This document shows positions 45,638 to 54,627 of a stretch of 64,000 bases of DNA, in pieces. Both the position numbers and the translations under genes were made by a program. Source of the stretch: Burkholderiaceae bacterium (GTDB taxonomy: Bacteria; Pseudomonadota; Gammaproteobacteria; Burkholderiales; Burkholderiaceae_D); contig JARLJG010000057.1 in assembly GCA_031291325.1 (NCBI GenBank), positions 1 through 64,000 on the forward strand, read 5' to 3'. The number at the start of each line of letters is the position of its first letter. The stretch's first letter is position 1. The notes under the pieces were generated by a model, which was not told the DNA's origin, made no database searches, and saw only the letters and a list, made by a program, of their open reading frames with translations.

Positions 45638-47821
45638 TCATGATGCTTGCGCCTCGGCTTGATAGCGATTGTCCGCGCCGACGCGCCTTTCATTGCTGGC
45701 ACAACGCTCCACCAGCGCCGGCACGTCCAGTATCAGTGCGACCTCTCCGCTGCCGAGGATGGTGGAGCCGCTGATGCATTTCACCTGCCCGAACATCTTG
45801 CCCAGCGGCTTGATGACGGTCTGAAATTCACCCAGCAAGGTGTCGACCACCAGCCCTGCCTTTTGCCCGGCGTGCTTTAACACGACGATGTTCTCTCGTC
45901 GCGTCGCAGCGCCGGCAACCTTGAATAGCTCGCGCAAGCGGATGAATGGCAGCACTTCGCCGCGCAGATTGGTGTAGTCATGCCCGGCCTCGCATGAAAA
46001 TTCGACGCATTCCTCGATCATATCGAGCGGTATGGCAAACACCGATTTGCCGATTTCCACCAAGAAGCCGTCGATGATTGCCAGTGTCAGCGGCAGTCGC
46101 ACTGTCACCGTGGTGCCAACGCCGGTTTCGCTTTCGATGCCGACGCTGCCGCGCAACGCCGTGATATTGCGCTTGACGACATCCATTCCGACTCCGCGAC
46201 CGGACAGATTGGAAACCTGCTCGGCAGTGGAAAAGCCCGGCTCGAATATCAGCCCGTAGATTTCTTCATCGGTCAGATACTGGCCGGGCTCCACCATTGC
46301 GCGCTCAACCGCCTTGGCCAGTATCTTGTCGCGCTTCAAGCCGCCGCCATCGTCGCCAACCGAGATAACGATCGATCCCGAATCGTGATAGGCTTCGAGT
46401 CGAATATTGCCTTTGGCCGGCTTCCCGCAGGCCATTCTCGCTTCTGCCGATTCGATACCGTGATCGATCGCGTTGCGCACCAGATGCATCAACGGGTCGC
46501 CGATCTTTTCGACCACGGTCTTGTCAAGCTCCGTATCCTCCCCATTGATCACGAGGCCGATATCTTTGCCCAGCTCGCGGGAGACGTCATGCACGACGCG
46601 CTGAAAGCGGCTAAAGGTCGCGCCGATCTTCACCATGCGCAGTTGCAAAGCGCTGTCGCGGACCTCTTCGACCAAACTTGACAAGGTCGACGTGCTTTCC
46701 TGCAGTTCAGCGTTCTTGATTCGATGCGCGATCAAGTTGACCCCGGCGCCGGCAATAATCAATTCGCCAACCAAATTGATCAATTGGTCGAGCTTGTCGG
46801 CATCGACCCGAATCGACTGGCTCTCTTGGCCTTTGATCTCACTGACCTGCTTTTGCTTGGAAAGCGCCGCCTCGACAACTTCCGGGCGCACTGAACGCTG
46901 TTCGACCAGGATGGCGCCGATCGGTTGCGGCGCAGCGGTCCCGGCTTGCGCATCGAGCGCGGCATCAAGCTCTTGCGCGGTGAGCGTGCCGCAACGCACC
47001 AGTAGCTCGCCAAGCCGCGCAGATTCTTCCGGCATATCCTGTATCAGCCGGATGTACTCTTCGACGCGGCTATTTGGCGGCAGTATCCTGATCCGGCAGT
47101 CGTCGCGCACGAATTCAAACACACTTTCGATGGTCTGCTTGTCGGCCTTGCTTTCCAGTGCGATTTCAAAACCCATGTAGCACGCTTCCGGGTCCATGTC
47201 CTCGGCGGCAGGCAGCGCATCCGGCAACGTCACCATGCCGGTGATCTCGCCTATCGTGGCCAGATAGCGGATGAACGACAACGGATCCATGCCGTTACGA
47301 AGAACCTCCCGCCCGAATCGCAGCGAAATATGCCAGTGATCGGCTTCACTCGCTTCCGCTCCGATGCGTTCGGTTGCATCGATATCATGTTCGGCAAGCG
47401 CCACCGGGTGAATTGCCTGCGTATCGTCAGCGCCCAGATAAGTCTTCAACTGAGACAACATTGATGCCCCTTGCTGGGTCACTTCGTCGTCTTCGGCGGT
47501 TTGCCCTGCGGCGACTGCGTCAATCATGACGCTGATGTGGTCGCCGCAGGCCAGCAGCAGCGAAACCAGGCTATCGGCGATTTGCAGTTTGCCGTCGCGG
47601 GCGCGATCGAGAACGCTTTCAACCACGTGGGTAAACGCCACAATGTGATCGAGGCCGAATAGCCCTGCGGATCCCTTGATGGTGTGCGCGGCACGAAAAA
47701 TCGCGTTAACCAGTTCAGTCTTGTCCTCCGCTTGTTCAACTGCCAGCAGCGCGGTTTCCATAGCCGCCAGCAATTCGCGGCTTTCGGCGATGAAGGTCTG
47801 TAGTGCTTGATCAAGATTCAT
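45638..47821 (-). CDS. cheA: CheA, chemotaxis histidine kinase
   Basis: 727 residues. The Hpt domain at the N-terminus carries FRAAHTIKGSAGLFG with the phosphoacceptor His near 47. A middle region with a second partner domain (about 140-310) follows, then the dimerisation, HATPase (LVRNAIDHGIE, VGDDGGGL, GRGVGMDVV) and CheW-like domain at 580-715. It phosphorylates CheY, CheB and perhaps the two other receivers encoded here. Located between the STAS and large receptor genes. Confidence 0.95.
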   Translation of the reverse strand: MNLDQALQTFIAESRELLAAMETALLAVEQAEDKTELVNAIFRAAHTIKGSAGLFGLDHIVAFTHVVESVLDRARDGKLQIADSLVSLLLACGDHISVMIDAVAAGQTAEDDEVTQQGASMLSQLKTYLGADDTQAIHPVALAEHDIDATERIGAEASEADHWHISLRFGREVLRNGMDPLSFIRYLATIGEITGMVTLPDALPAAEDMDPEACYMGFEIALESKADKQTIESVFEFVRDDCRIRILPPNSRVEEYIRLIQDMPEESARLGELLVRCGTLTAQELDAALDAQAGTAAPQPIGAILVEQRSVRPEVVEAALSKQKQVSEIKGQESQSIRVDADKLDQLINLVGELIIAGAGVNLIAHRIKNAELQESTSTLSSLVEEVRDSALQLRMVKIGATFSRFQRVVHDVSRELGKDIGLVINGEDTELDKTVVEKIGDPLMHLVRNAIDHGIESAEARMACGKPAKGNIRLEAYHDSGSIVISVGDDGGGLKRDKILAKAVERAMVEPGQYLTDEEIYGLIFEPGFSTAEQVSNLSGRGVGMDVVKRNITALRGSVGIESETGVGTTVTVRLPLTLAIIDGFLVEIGKSVFAIPLDMIEECVEFSCEAGHDYTNLRGEVLPFIRLRELFKVAGAATRRENIVVLKHAGQKAGLVVDTLLGEFQTVIKPLGKMFGQVKCISGSTILGSGEVALILDVPALVERCASNERRVGADNRYQAEAQAS

Positions 47822-47859
47822 TGAAGCTCTCGCAGGAGAATGGGTGAGGATGCCGCCGC

Positions 47860-48192
47860 CTAGCCGCGACCGGCAGCGTGCGGCTCGATGATCAACTGAT
47901 CGCCGAAATGGGATGCGAGGTCGAGCAGATCGAATACTTCCAGCACGGCTGCGCTATGCCCGGCAAGATGCAGTTCGCAACGCTTTTCCTTGGCGACCTT
48001 TTTTGCCAGGATAAGCAATTGCACACCGGCGGTATCAAGCTCCGTCACGCCGGATAGATCGATATCCAGCCGACTCGCATTTGCCAATGGCGCAAGAAGC
48101 GTTTGCTTTAATTCGGCGGCGCGGTAAATGCTCATTTCGCCTTCAATACGCAAAACGGCTCCTTTGCTATTCTTTCCTCTTGCGGTCGTCAC
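47860..48192 (-). CDS. STAS-domain (anti-sigma factor antagonist-like) protein
   Basis: 110 residues forming a single STAS domain (VLRIEGEMSIYRAAELKQTLLAP...LDIDLSGVTELDTAGVQLLIL). The phosphorylatable residue position reads LDTAG, Thr instead of the common Ser. GTG start with GGAG 7 bp upstream. It sits between cheY and cheA. Such STAS proteins occur in some alternative chemosensory loci, perhaps as a regulatory input; no kinase or phosphatase partner (RsbW, SpoIIE-like) is encoded nearby. Confidence 0.88.
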   Translation of the reverse strand: MTTARGKNSKGAVLRIEGEMSIYRAAELKQTLLAPLANASRLDIDLSGVTELDTAGVQLLILAKKVAKEKRCELHLAGHSAAVLEVFDLLDLASHFGDQLIIEPHAAGRG

Positions 48193-48225
48193 GATGCGCT
48201 CCGGTAGTTTCGTCGAGGGCCTGGA

Positions 48226-48594
48226 TCAGGGAAGGCACAGCTTTTGCACCGCGCCAAGCAATACCTCCGGCTTGAAGGGTTTCACCACCCAGGCTTTTGC
48301 CCCGGCAGCCTGCCCGTCGCGCTTTTTTGCGTCCGCCGATTCGGTCGTCAACATGATGATCGGCGTGAAGCGGTAATTCGGCATTTGTTTGACCGCTTTG
48401 ACAAAGCTGATGCCATCCATGTTGGGCATGTTGACGTCGCTGATGATCAGGTGCACTTTCTGCCCATTGAGTTTGGACAACGCGTCTTTGCCATCGCAGC
48501 CCTCGATCACGGTGTAGTTCGCGTTTTTCAACGCAATTCCGACAACTTGACGCATCGATGCGGAATCGTCGACTATCATGATAGTTTTTGCCAT
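48226..48594 (-). CDS. cheY: CheY response regulator
   Basis: 122-residue single receiver: IMIVDDSASMRQVV, VHLIISDVNMPNMDG with the phosphoacceptor Asp, TTES switch Thr, and KPFKPEVL with the conserved Lys. AGAGGG precedes the ATG. It is the output regulator of the locus if it is motility-related; no flagellar or pilus genes lie in the window. Confidence 0.94.
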   Translation of the reverse strand: MAKTIMIVDDSASMRQVVGIALKNANYTVIEGCDGKDALSKLNGQKVHLIISDVNMPNMDGISFVKAVKQMPNYRFTPIIMLTTESADAKKRDGQAAGAKAWVVKPFKPEVLLGAVQKLCLP

Positions 48595-48602
48595 GGTGCC
48601 CT

Positions 48603-49844
48603 CTAAAAAAAAGTGACTTCGGAATCGGTCTTCTCTTCTGCTTTGTTGCCTTGGTGAATCTGATGCTGTTCCACCGTCGCGTAGGCGCTCTTTAATTTGT
48701 CCAGCAATTGCTCTGGATCGAGCGGCTCCAAATTGCCGCTTTCCAGGAAATGCTCCCGGTGCTGCGCAAGAAACTCCGGCAGGTGTTCGATATTGCCTTC
48801 GACGTGGGTTAGCATCTGGCTTACCCGGTCTTGAAATTGCAATTGCACCAGCACGTCGCCGATTTCCGCCTTGATGCGGATGCTTTCGTCTTTCAGCAGG
48901 CTGCTCGAGCCAAGTAGCGCGGCCGTTACTTCTCTAAATCCGGTCAGCACTGCTTCGATCGCCTGTTCGGACGCGTGCGTCGATCCGCCCTCCTGCTTCA
49001 CCGATTCTTCGGCAGTGAGGCAGGCGGTCGAAATCGCCGCACTAATCACACCAACTTTTTCGCTGATGTGACGACCGGTTTCGGCAGACTGATTCGAGAG
49101 CATGCGAAATTCCTTGGCGACGACGGAAAAACCCCGCCCCATTTCTCCAGCGCGCGCCGCTTCGATGGCGGCGTTTAACGACAACAAGTTGGCCTGTGCG
49201 GCGATTTTGGCTACGTCTGTCGCCATCTCCTGCAATTCTTCTGTGAAGCGATCGAGTCCCTGAATCTTCGCCAACATGGTGGTCATGCCAGTCATCGCGT
49301 TTTTTTGCGAAGCGACGACTGCGCCAAGATCCCTCTCGCTTTTGGCGAAAACCTCCACCAGGCTATTGCAGCCGCCTTTACCCGTGTCCTCGATCGATTT
49401 CGTAGCCATGGCAGCTGCGCGCACGGCAGCATCAAGCTTGTCGACGATGCCGGAAAAACGCTCCGCCAGCGCGGTGATCGCACTCTCCATATGTTGCCTG
49501 GAATTCTCGATATGACCGGACCAGATCGGCGCCACCTGCGCGCCAAAGCGCTGTTGTGCCGCCAGATAGTTATCGAGCGCCGCCTGCGATTTGACCTGCC
49601 CGGCTCTGATGCCAATCTTGCTCATGAGCGCCCCTGCGGCAACCAGGCCGATCGCCAGGCTCGCGGTTAGCCAGTTCCAATCCCCCGCGATGATGACTGC
49701 GCCCGCGGCGGCCATCGGAAACGCCATCGGGCGTAGCGCGCTCCACAGCAGCGATTTTCTGTCGACGCGGGGTGGCACTGCAACGCCATCCGGCCGGGTG
49801 TCATAGGTAGAACTCGATAGTAGCGGAGTCGAATGGAGGCTCAT
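48603..49844 (-). CDS. Membrane-anchored MCP-like signalling protein
   Basis: About 413 residues from the ATG at 49844 (a GTG lies 6 bp upstream). Two close hydrophobic segments (about 38-80) and no periplasmic sensor domain, so it should sit at the membrane with the signalling part inside. The receptor tip is [35 protein letters not shown], about 215-255. The C-terminal 80 residues are unlike a standard adaptation region. It lies between the 56-residue protein gene and cheY in the chemosensory operon. Confidence 0.88.
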   Translation of the reverse strand: MSLHSTPLLSSSTYDTRPDGVAVPPRVDRKSLLWSALRPMAFPMAAAGAVIIAGDWNWLTASLAIGLVAAGALMSKIGIRAGQVKSQAALDNYLAAQQRFGAQVAPIWSGHIENSRQHMESAITALAERFSGIVDKLDAAVRAAAMATKSIEDTGKGGCNSLVEVFAKSERDLGAVVASQKNAMTGMTTMLAKIQGLDRFTEELQEMATDVAKIAAQANLLSLNAAIEAARAGEMGRGFSVVAKEFRMLSNQSAETGRHISEKVGVISAAISTACLTAEESVKQEGGSTHASEQAIEAVLTGFREVTAALLGSSSLLKDESIRIKAEIGDVLVQLQFQDRVSQMLTHVEGNIEHLPEFLAQHREHFLESGNLEPLDPEQLLDKLKSAYATVEQHQIHQGNKAEEKTDSEVTFF

Positions 49845-49850
49845 ATTCAC

Positions 49851-50021
49851 TCAAACAACGGAAGATATTGAAGTTATCCGTCGGAAAATCAGTCCTGCGG
49901 CCGTTGCGCCGACCATGCCGCCATTTGCCGATTTGACCAGACTTGTTGCAGCCAGCAGGCGCACGGCGCGCTTCACCGCGAAGAGAATCATCAGGCGGAT
50001 GGATAAATCGCAGATGTTCAT
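49851..50021 (-). CDS. 56-residue conserved-position small protein
   Basis: A short gene with a strong GGAGG about 6 bp before the ATG at 50021. The ATG overlaps the stop of the upstream receiver gene (ATGA), and its stop lies 6 bp before the receptor start. The product (MNICDLSIRLMILFAVKRAV..., TSLVKSANGGMVGATAAGLI) is basic with two short hydrophobic parts. No family recognised. The tight coupling on both sides is the main support. Confidence 0.65.
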   Translation of the reverse strand: MNICDLSIRLMILFAVKRAVRLLAATSLVKSANGGMVGATAAGLIFRRITSISSVV

Positions 50022-50497
50022 GGGAGACCTCCCCGAAGTCGTTCGGCAGACGACAGCGGAGGGCAGCTTTTCAAGGGCACCGCGTCGGGTTCCGGCATGC
50101 AAAGCGAACGCGCTGGTGGATCGTCGCCAAGCAGTGGCGGCGCCAGCCAACCGAACAACTGATCCATACAGGCCGAAACTTCCCAACTCTTGTCGTAAAA
50201 GCCGGAAATCCCCAGTGACTCACATGACAGCCGCAAAACTTCCGCTGTGTTGTTGGTCACCACCAGGACGCGCGCCGCGCAGCCTGCCTTGCGAATTCGC
50301 TCAAGCACCCGGACGCCGTTGCCCGGCGCCAGAACCAGATCGAGAATGACAGCATCCGGATTGCTTGAGGCAATCAGCGATACCGCGGTTTCTTCGTCGG
50401 CGGCGATCCCCACCACGGCGATCCCGCCGCGCAGCGAAACCAGGCGCAACAACTGAGTTTGAATGAGTTCGCTGTCTTCGACGATCACGAGATCCAT
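50018..50497 (-). CDS. Receiver-domain response regulator
   Basis: About 159 residues. A receiver (VIVEDSELIQTQLL; AVILDLVLAPGNG with the phosphoacceptor Asp; VVTNN; FYDKSWEV with the conserved Lys) fills the first 120 residues; the last 40 are Pro/Leu-rich without a DNA-binding domain. The ATG at 50497 is chosen; a GTG at 50506 is possible, and neither has a strong RBS. First gene after the 22-bp operator array, so it heads the chemosensory operon. Confidence 0.85.
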   Translation of the reverse strand: MDLVIVEDSELIQTQLLRLVSLRGGIAVVGIAADEETAVSLIASSNPDAVILDLVLAPGNGVRVLERIRKAGCAARVLVVTNNTAEVLRLSCESLGISGFYDKSWEVSACMDQLFGWLAPPLLGDDPPARSLCMPEPDAVPLKSCPPLSSAERLRGGLP

Positions 50498-50556
50498 GGC
50501 GCGCACTTGGAGACAGTTTCAATGCATGCAGTGTCGCCCGCAGCGCGCCCGGTGTC

Positions 50557-50617
50557 TGTAGTGCAGGTATGATTTTCGTGTAGTGCGCGCCTGATTTTCT
50601 TGTAGTGCGCGCACTAC
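50557..50617. promoter_or_regulatory. Three half-sites at 22-bp spacing plus a palindrome
   Basis: TGTAGTGC occurs at 50557, 50579 and 50601, exactly 22 bp apart, and positions 50570-50591 and 50592-50613 form a near-perfect tandem repeat with two differences. The last half-site is part of the 16-bp palindrome GTAGTGCGCGCACTAC (50602-50617). It lies upstream of the chemosensory operon and immediately downstream of a LuxR-type regulator gene, whose last bases overlap the array. It is likely an operator for that regulator, with half-sites on one face of the helix. Confidence 0.65.
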
Positions 50618-51270
50618 GCGGGAGGATCAGCAGGGACGAGCAAGCCGTGACTGGCGCAGTAACGCACCAGTTCCAGGTTGTTCGACAAGTGCAGCTTTTC
50701 CATGATGCGGTGCCGATAGGTGCTGACGGTCCTCGACGACAAATGCATGGCGACCGCAATGTCGCTTACCCGCCGTCCGACCGCCAGTTGCAACATGACC
50801 CGGCATTCCTGGTCCGAGAGTTCCTCGTGGGGCACCGTCTTTTTCCCGCCAGCCATCGCGTCAGCCAACTGGTTGGCCAGTGAAGCGGTGATGTAGCGCC
50901 CGCCTGCGGCAATTCGATCCATGGCCGGGATAAGTTCACCCGCGGCCCGATCCTTGGCCAGGTAACCCGCGGCGCCAAGCCTCAGGGCCCGCTGCGCATA
51001 TGCCGCTTCCGAATTGAGGCTGAGCACCAACAAACGAAGCTCGGGGAGAGATCTGAGCAGTTGTGAAATGACTTCCAGACCATCCGAATCCGGCAGATTC
51101 AAATCGGCGACTGAGAGTTGGAAGGCGGTCTGGCGGCTCGCCAGCAAGGCCTCGGCCAAGGTTCCGGCCTCATGCACAACGGCATCCGGCCAGTGCTGGG
51201 CAACCAGCTGGCGCACGCCGAAGCGGAAGATCGGGTGATCTTCAAGCAGCAGTATATTCATAGGATCCAT
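50614..51270 (-). CDS. NarL/LuxR-type response regulator
   Basis: About 218 residues. Receiver 1-125 (ILLLEDHPIFRFGVRQL; LSVADLNLPDSDG) and a LuxR-type HTH at about 145-205 (LSDQECRVMLQLAVGRRVSDIAVAMHLSSRTVSTYRHRIMEKL). ATG 51270 (or 51261). The start overlaps the end of the sensor kinase gene by 29 bp, so they are partners. It is the probable ligand of the operator array just downstream. Confidence 0.92.
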   Translation of the reverse strand: MDPMNILLLEDHPIFRFGVRQLVAQHWPDAVVHEAGTLAEALLASRQTAFQLSVADLNLPDSDGLEVISQLLRSLPELRLLVLSLNSEAAYAQRALRLGAAGYLAKDRAAGELIPAMDRIAAGGRYITASLANQLADAMAGGKKTVPHEELSDQECRVMLQLAVGRRVSDIAVAMHLSSRTVSTYRHRIMEKLHLSNNLELVRYCASHGLLVPADPPA

Positions 51271-53680
51271 TGTCGCCCAACGGCAGTGAAACAGTGACGA
51301 GGGTTCCTCCTTGCGGTCTTGCTGAAATCTCGCAGCGCCCACCGATAAGCAAGGCGCGCTCTCGCATATTCACCAGCCCCATCGAATCCTCGCGCAGGCC
51401 GGTTGACGCGATCCCGCAACCATCATCTTCGATACAAAAAACATAGTGGACGCCGTCTTTGCGTCCGGTGATCACGAAATGCGTCGCGCCGGCATGGCGC
51501 AGTATATTGGTGATCGCTTCTTGCGCGATGCGAAACAAGGTCAGCCCCTGACTCGCATTGATCGAAGTTTGAGCGTCGATATCCACCTCGCAGCTCAAAT
51601 TTCCTATTCTGGCCGATGACTTGCTGAGATGTTCGAGCGCGGCTGCGAAACCAAGATCATCGAGAAGCGGTGGTCTGAGTTCGGAAGTGATCTTGCGCGT
51701 TGTGGCAATCCCCATGTCCAGCGCCTGGCTGATGGCCGCCTCCTGCCCGGGCGGAAACGCTTCTCTCGAGATCGAATTGGCAATCAGCTTGATGGCGGTA
51801 AACACCTGCCCGATTTGATCGTGGACTTCGCGCGCAAGGCGCAGCCGTTCCGCTTCGATGGAGCGAATTTGTTCGCCCGCAAACGCGGCAAGGCGATGGT
51901 GGGATTCCTCCATCACCATCCTCAGGTCATTGTCGCGTTCGGCCAATTGTGTCTCGATACGCTTGCGCTCGGTGATATTTTCCTTGATCGCCAGATAGTG
52001 GGTAATTTTTCCATCCGCCTGGCGAATAGGCGCAATGCGGGCAAATTCGATGAATTCGGTGCCGTCCTTGCGTCTATTGAAGAGCTCGCCTTGCCATTGG
52101 ATGCCGAGTGTCAATGCTTCCCACAAGCTGGCATAATTAGCCGGCGGTGTCTTGCCGGAACGCAGGATTCTTGGGTTTGCCCCGATCAGTTCTTCGCGGC
52201 TGTAGCCGGTGGTCGAGACGAATGCCTCATTGACGTATTCAATTTCGGCATCCATGTTGGTGATGACGATGCACTCGGGGCTTTGTTCCACGGCTTGAGC
52301 AAGCTTACGCATCTGCGCCTCAGTCTCCTTGCGCGCCGCGATATTGCGAGCTATGGCGACAATGACCGGTTTGCCCATCAAGTTGACAACCTTGGCATTG
52401 ATTTCGACGGGGACGACAACCCCGTCCTTGCTCACCTGAGCGCTCTCGAAAACCAATTCACCCCTCTCGGTCAAGGTCTTGATCCGCCCCGGCACGCCCG
52501 CCGCAAATTCCGGTGCGCAGATGTCTTGCGGCCCCATACTCAGCAATTCTTCTTCGCTGTATCCGTGACGCTCGCAGGCCGCACGGTTGACATGGATATA
52601 GCGACTGGTTTCTATGTCGATAAAGAAAGCCGCGTCGGAAATTGCGTCGAACAGCGAGCGAAATTTCTCCATTTCCTCGGTAAGCGCGATCTCTGCCTGT
52701 TTGCGCTCGGAAATATCGGAAATGAAACCAGCCATAGTCACAGGCAGCCCGCGCTCGTCCCATATGGCCTGACCGCGAGAATTAATCCACCGGTATTTGC
52801 CGTCCTTGCACCGGATGCGCGTGTCGATATTATAGGGCTTGCGATCCATCAAGTGCGCCTGGAGCATATTCAGCAAGGACGGCGCATCTTCTGGGTGAAT
52901 CTGCGCAAAAAACGACTCGCGCGCGGTGATGGGTTCGTCGCCTCGATAACCGAGCAGTTCCTTCCAGCGCGGAGAGATGTAACCCTCTCCCGTTGCCAGG
53001 TTCCAGTCCCAAAGGCCATCGTTCGCGCCCTTTATGGCACGCTCGAGACGCGCCTCGCTTTCCCGCAGTTGCCTAACCGCAGTTGCTGCGGCTGTTGCGG
53101 CGGCGGCCTCAACTCGCTTGCGCTCGCTGAGATCAGTCAGGGTCACGCCTATCTCTCGATCAACAGTGTCAGCGTCGTTTCTCTGAAAATTCACTTGCAC
53201 GCTGATTGCGCGTCCAGCTTGCGCAGCCAGTCCAAACTCCAAACTTTCCTTCACGCCCGGCTGTCCGTCGCGGACGAATTGTCGATGCCATCTGTCGCGG
53301 TCTTCTCCCGCAATAAAAGTAACAAAGCGACGACCAATTAGCTGCGAACGGTCGATCCCGAGTAGCGTGGCGGCTGCCAGGTTGGCCTTCACGATTAGCC
53401 CATCGAGCGGCGATAGAGTGAGGTACCCAACTGGAGCAAAATCATAGAGATCCACGTAACGGTCGCGCGATTCCTCGAGAGCCGCCTGCGCCTCCTGCAA
53501 ATTCTCATTTTGCATTTCCAACTCGATCTGGTGCACTTGCAGTTCGTGCAACAGTCCTTGGGATACCTGCGCATCAAGCTCGCGCGCTTTTGCCAGTTGC
53601 GTCTCAGCCGCCGCGCGCAGAATCAGATCGTGCGGCTTCTTGTCGGTGCGCTTCATAATCTTTGAATTGGATTCATCCAT
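51242..53680 (-). CDS. Multi-PAS sensor histidine kinase, NarL-type
   Basis: 812 residues, with no membrane segment. Four PAS/PAC-like modules are recognisable (from about 60, 200, 335, 460), each ending in the usual ISERK-type motif (DLSERKRVE, ISDISERKQAE, ARNIAARKETE, ENITERKRIE). The HisKA_3 domain with LAREVHDQIGQVFTAIKLI carries the phosphoacceptor His near 620, followed by a HATPase domain (EAITNILRHAG, EDDGCGI). The gene is upstream of and overlaps the LuxR-type regulator. A cytosolic redox or ligand signal through PAS is likely. Confidence 0.92.
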   Translation of the reverse strand: MDESNSKIMKRTDKKPHDLILRAAAETQLAKARELDAQVSQGLLHELQVHQIELEMQNENLQEAQAALEESRDRYVDLYDFAPVGYLTLSPLDGLIVKANLAAATLLGIDRSQLIGRRFVTFIAGEDRDRWHRQFVRDGQPGVKESLEFGLAAQAGRAISVQVNFQRNDADTVDREIGVTLTDLSERKRVEAAAATAAATAVRQLRESEARLERAIKGANDGLWDWNLATGEGYISPRWKELLGYRGDEPITARESFFAQIHPEDAPSLLNMLQAHLMDRKPYNIDTRIRCKDGKYRWINSRGQAIWDERGLPVTMAGFISDISERKQAEIALTEEMEKFRSLFDAISDAAFFIDIETSRYIHVNRAACERHGYSEEELLSMGPQDICAPEFAAGVPGRIKTLTERGELVFESAQVSKDGVVVPVEINAKVVNLMGKPVIVAIARNIAARKETEAQMRKLAQAVEQSPECIVITNMDAEIEYVNEAFVSTTGYSREELIGANPRILRSGKTPPANYASLWEALTLGIQWQGELFNRRKDGTEFIEFARIAPIRQADGKITHYLAIKENITERKRIETQLAERDNDLRMVMEESHHRLAAFAGEQIRSIEAERLRLAREVHDQIGQVFTAIKLIANSISREAFPPGQEAAISQALDMGIATTRKITSELRPPLLDDLGFAAALEHLSKSSARIGNLSCEVDIDAQTSINASQGLTLFRIAQEAITNILRHAGATHFVITGRKDGVHYVFCIEDDGCGIASTGLREDSMGLVNMRERALLIGGRCEISARPQGGTLVTVSLPLGDNGSYEYTAA

Positions 53681-54051
53681 ACCGGTGCCAGGATGGGTTC
53701 AAAATGAGGCTTCACTTGGTCCTGATCGCAGGTAGATGGCGTGCGCCATGTATCGCGACCACCAAAGCATGCCATGGAATACACTTCAACAATGTTAAAG
53801 ATCAAGTAAACACATGCGAAAAGAAAAATTCAAGCAATGTTTGCCAACGAATATTGCCATATAGTAACACTTTTTGTATGCGCAAAGTGCCTCAAAATGA
53901 ATGAAGTCGATTTTGCGGATGTGAGGGGTTGTTCCTTCCGATATTTGATTTTTCAGCCTTGTGAAAAACGCCGCTTGCTCCAAGCCCTCCTTCTCTTGAC
54001 TGACGGCACCCAAGCTGACCAAACAACTTGTTGCGTCACTTTATCCCACCA
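53681..54051. other. Intergenic region; promoter of the PAS kinase presumed
   Basis: About 370 bp between the MlaD-like gene end and the PAS kinase start, both on the minus strand. It is more AT-rich than the neighbours. Small frames on either strand lack RBS and family similarity. No terminator or recognisable operator was identified. Confidence 0.4.
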
Positions 54052-54627
54052 TTATTTCTTTGGTTCGGGGCGCCGGAGCAGCAGAGAGGGATTGTCTTTG
54101 ACCTTGTTCGTTAGCTCACCGACATTCGTCACGACTTTCTTGGCCTGGTTCTCGATCGAAGAGAACTTTTCTATTACCTTTGGCAACTCGTCGAGCATAG
54201 TCTGGAGGCCGGTCTTTTCCGAAGGAATGTTGGGGATCTTGCCAGCCGGCGTAACCGCAAGCAAGGTTTGCGCTGCCGGGTTGCCTCCGTTGAGTTCGAT
54301 CGTAACGACGCCTGTGAAGCCTTTCATCGCGAGACTGGCTTTGGTGTCGGTCTTGACCGGCGCGTTTTTTCGAAGCCTCACGTCCACAATCACCAAGCGC
54401 GTGTCGTCCGGATCGAAGCCGATCGACTTGACATTGCCGACATCGACGCCACGGAAAGTCACCGGATCGCCAACGGTAACCCCACTGACCGAGTCGGGGA
54501 AATGGATGCTATAGAGGATGTCGTCATGAAATCCGGGGCTTCCCAGCCAGACGGCAAGAATAGCTGCAGAGATTGAGAAGACGATGATGAAAAGTCCCTC
54601 GAAAAAATAGTGCTTGTCAGTTTCCAT
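54052..54627 (-). CDS. mlaD: MlaD/MCE-family lipid-binding protein
   Basis: 191 residues. One N-terminal membrane anchor (FFEGLFIIVFSISAAILAVWL, about 9-29) and an MCE domain (YSIHFPDSVSGVTVGDPVTFRGVDVGNVKSI...VTIELNGG) from about 37 to 120, followed by a helical tail. Short compared with longer MCE proteins but within the range of MlaD. It forms the periplasmic ring of an ABC lipid transporter. Its start overlaps the ATPase gene. Confidence 0.9.
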   Translation of the reverse strand: METDKHYFFEGLFIIVFSISAAILAVWLGSPGFHDDILYSIHFPDSVSGVTVGDPVTFRGVDVGNVKSIGFDPDDTRLVIVDVRLRKNAPVKTDTKASLAMKGFTGVVTIELNGGNPAAQTLLAVTPAGKIPNIPSEKTGLQTMLDELPKVIEKFSSIENQAKKVVTNVGELTNKVKDNPSLLLRRPEPKK

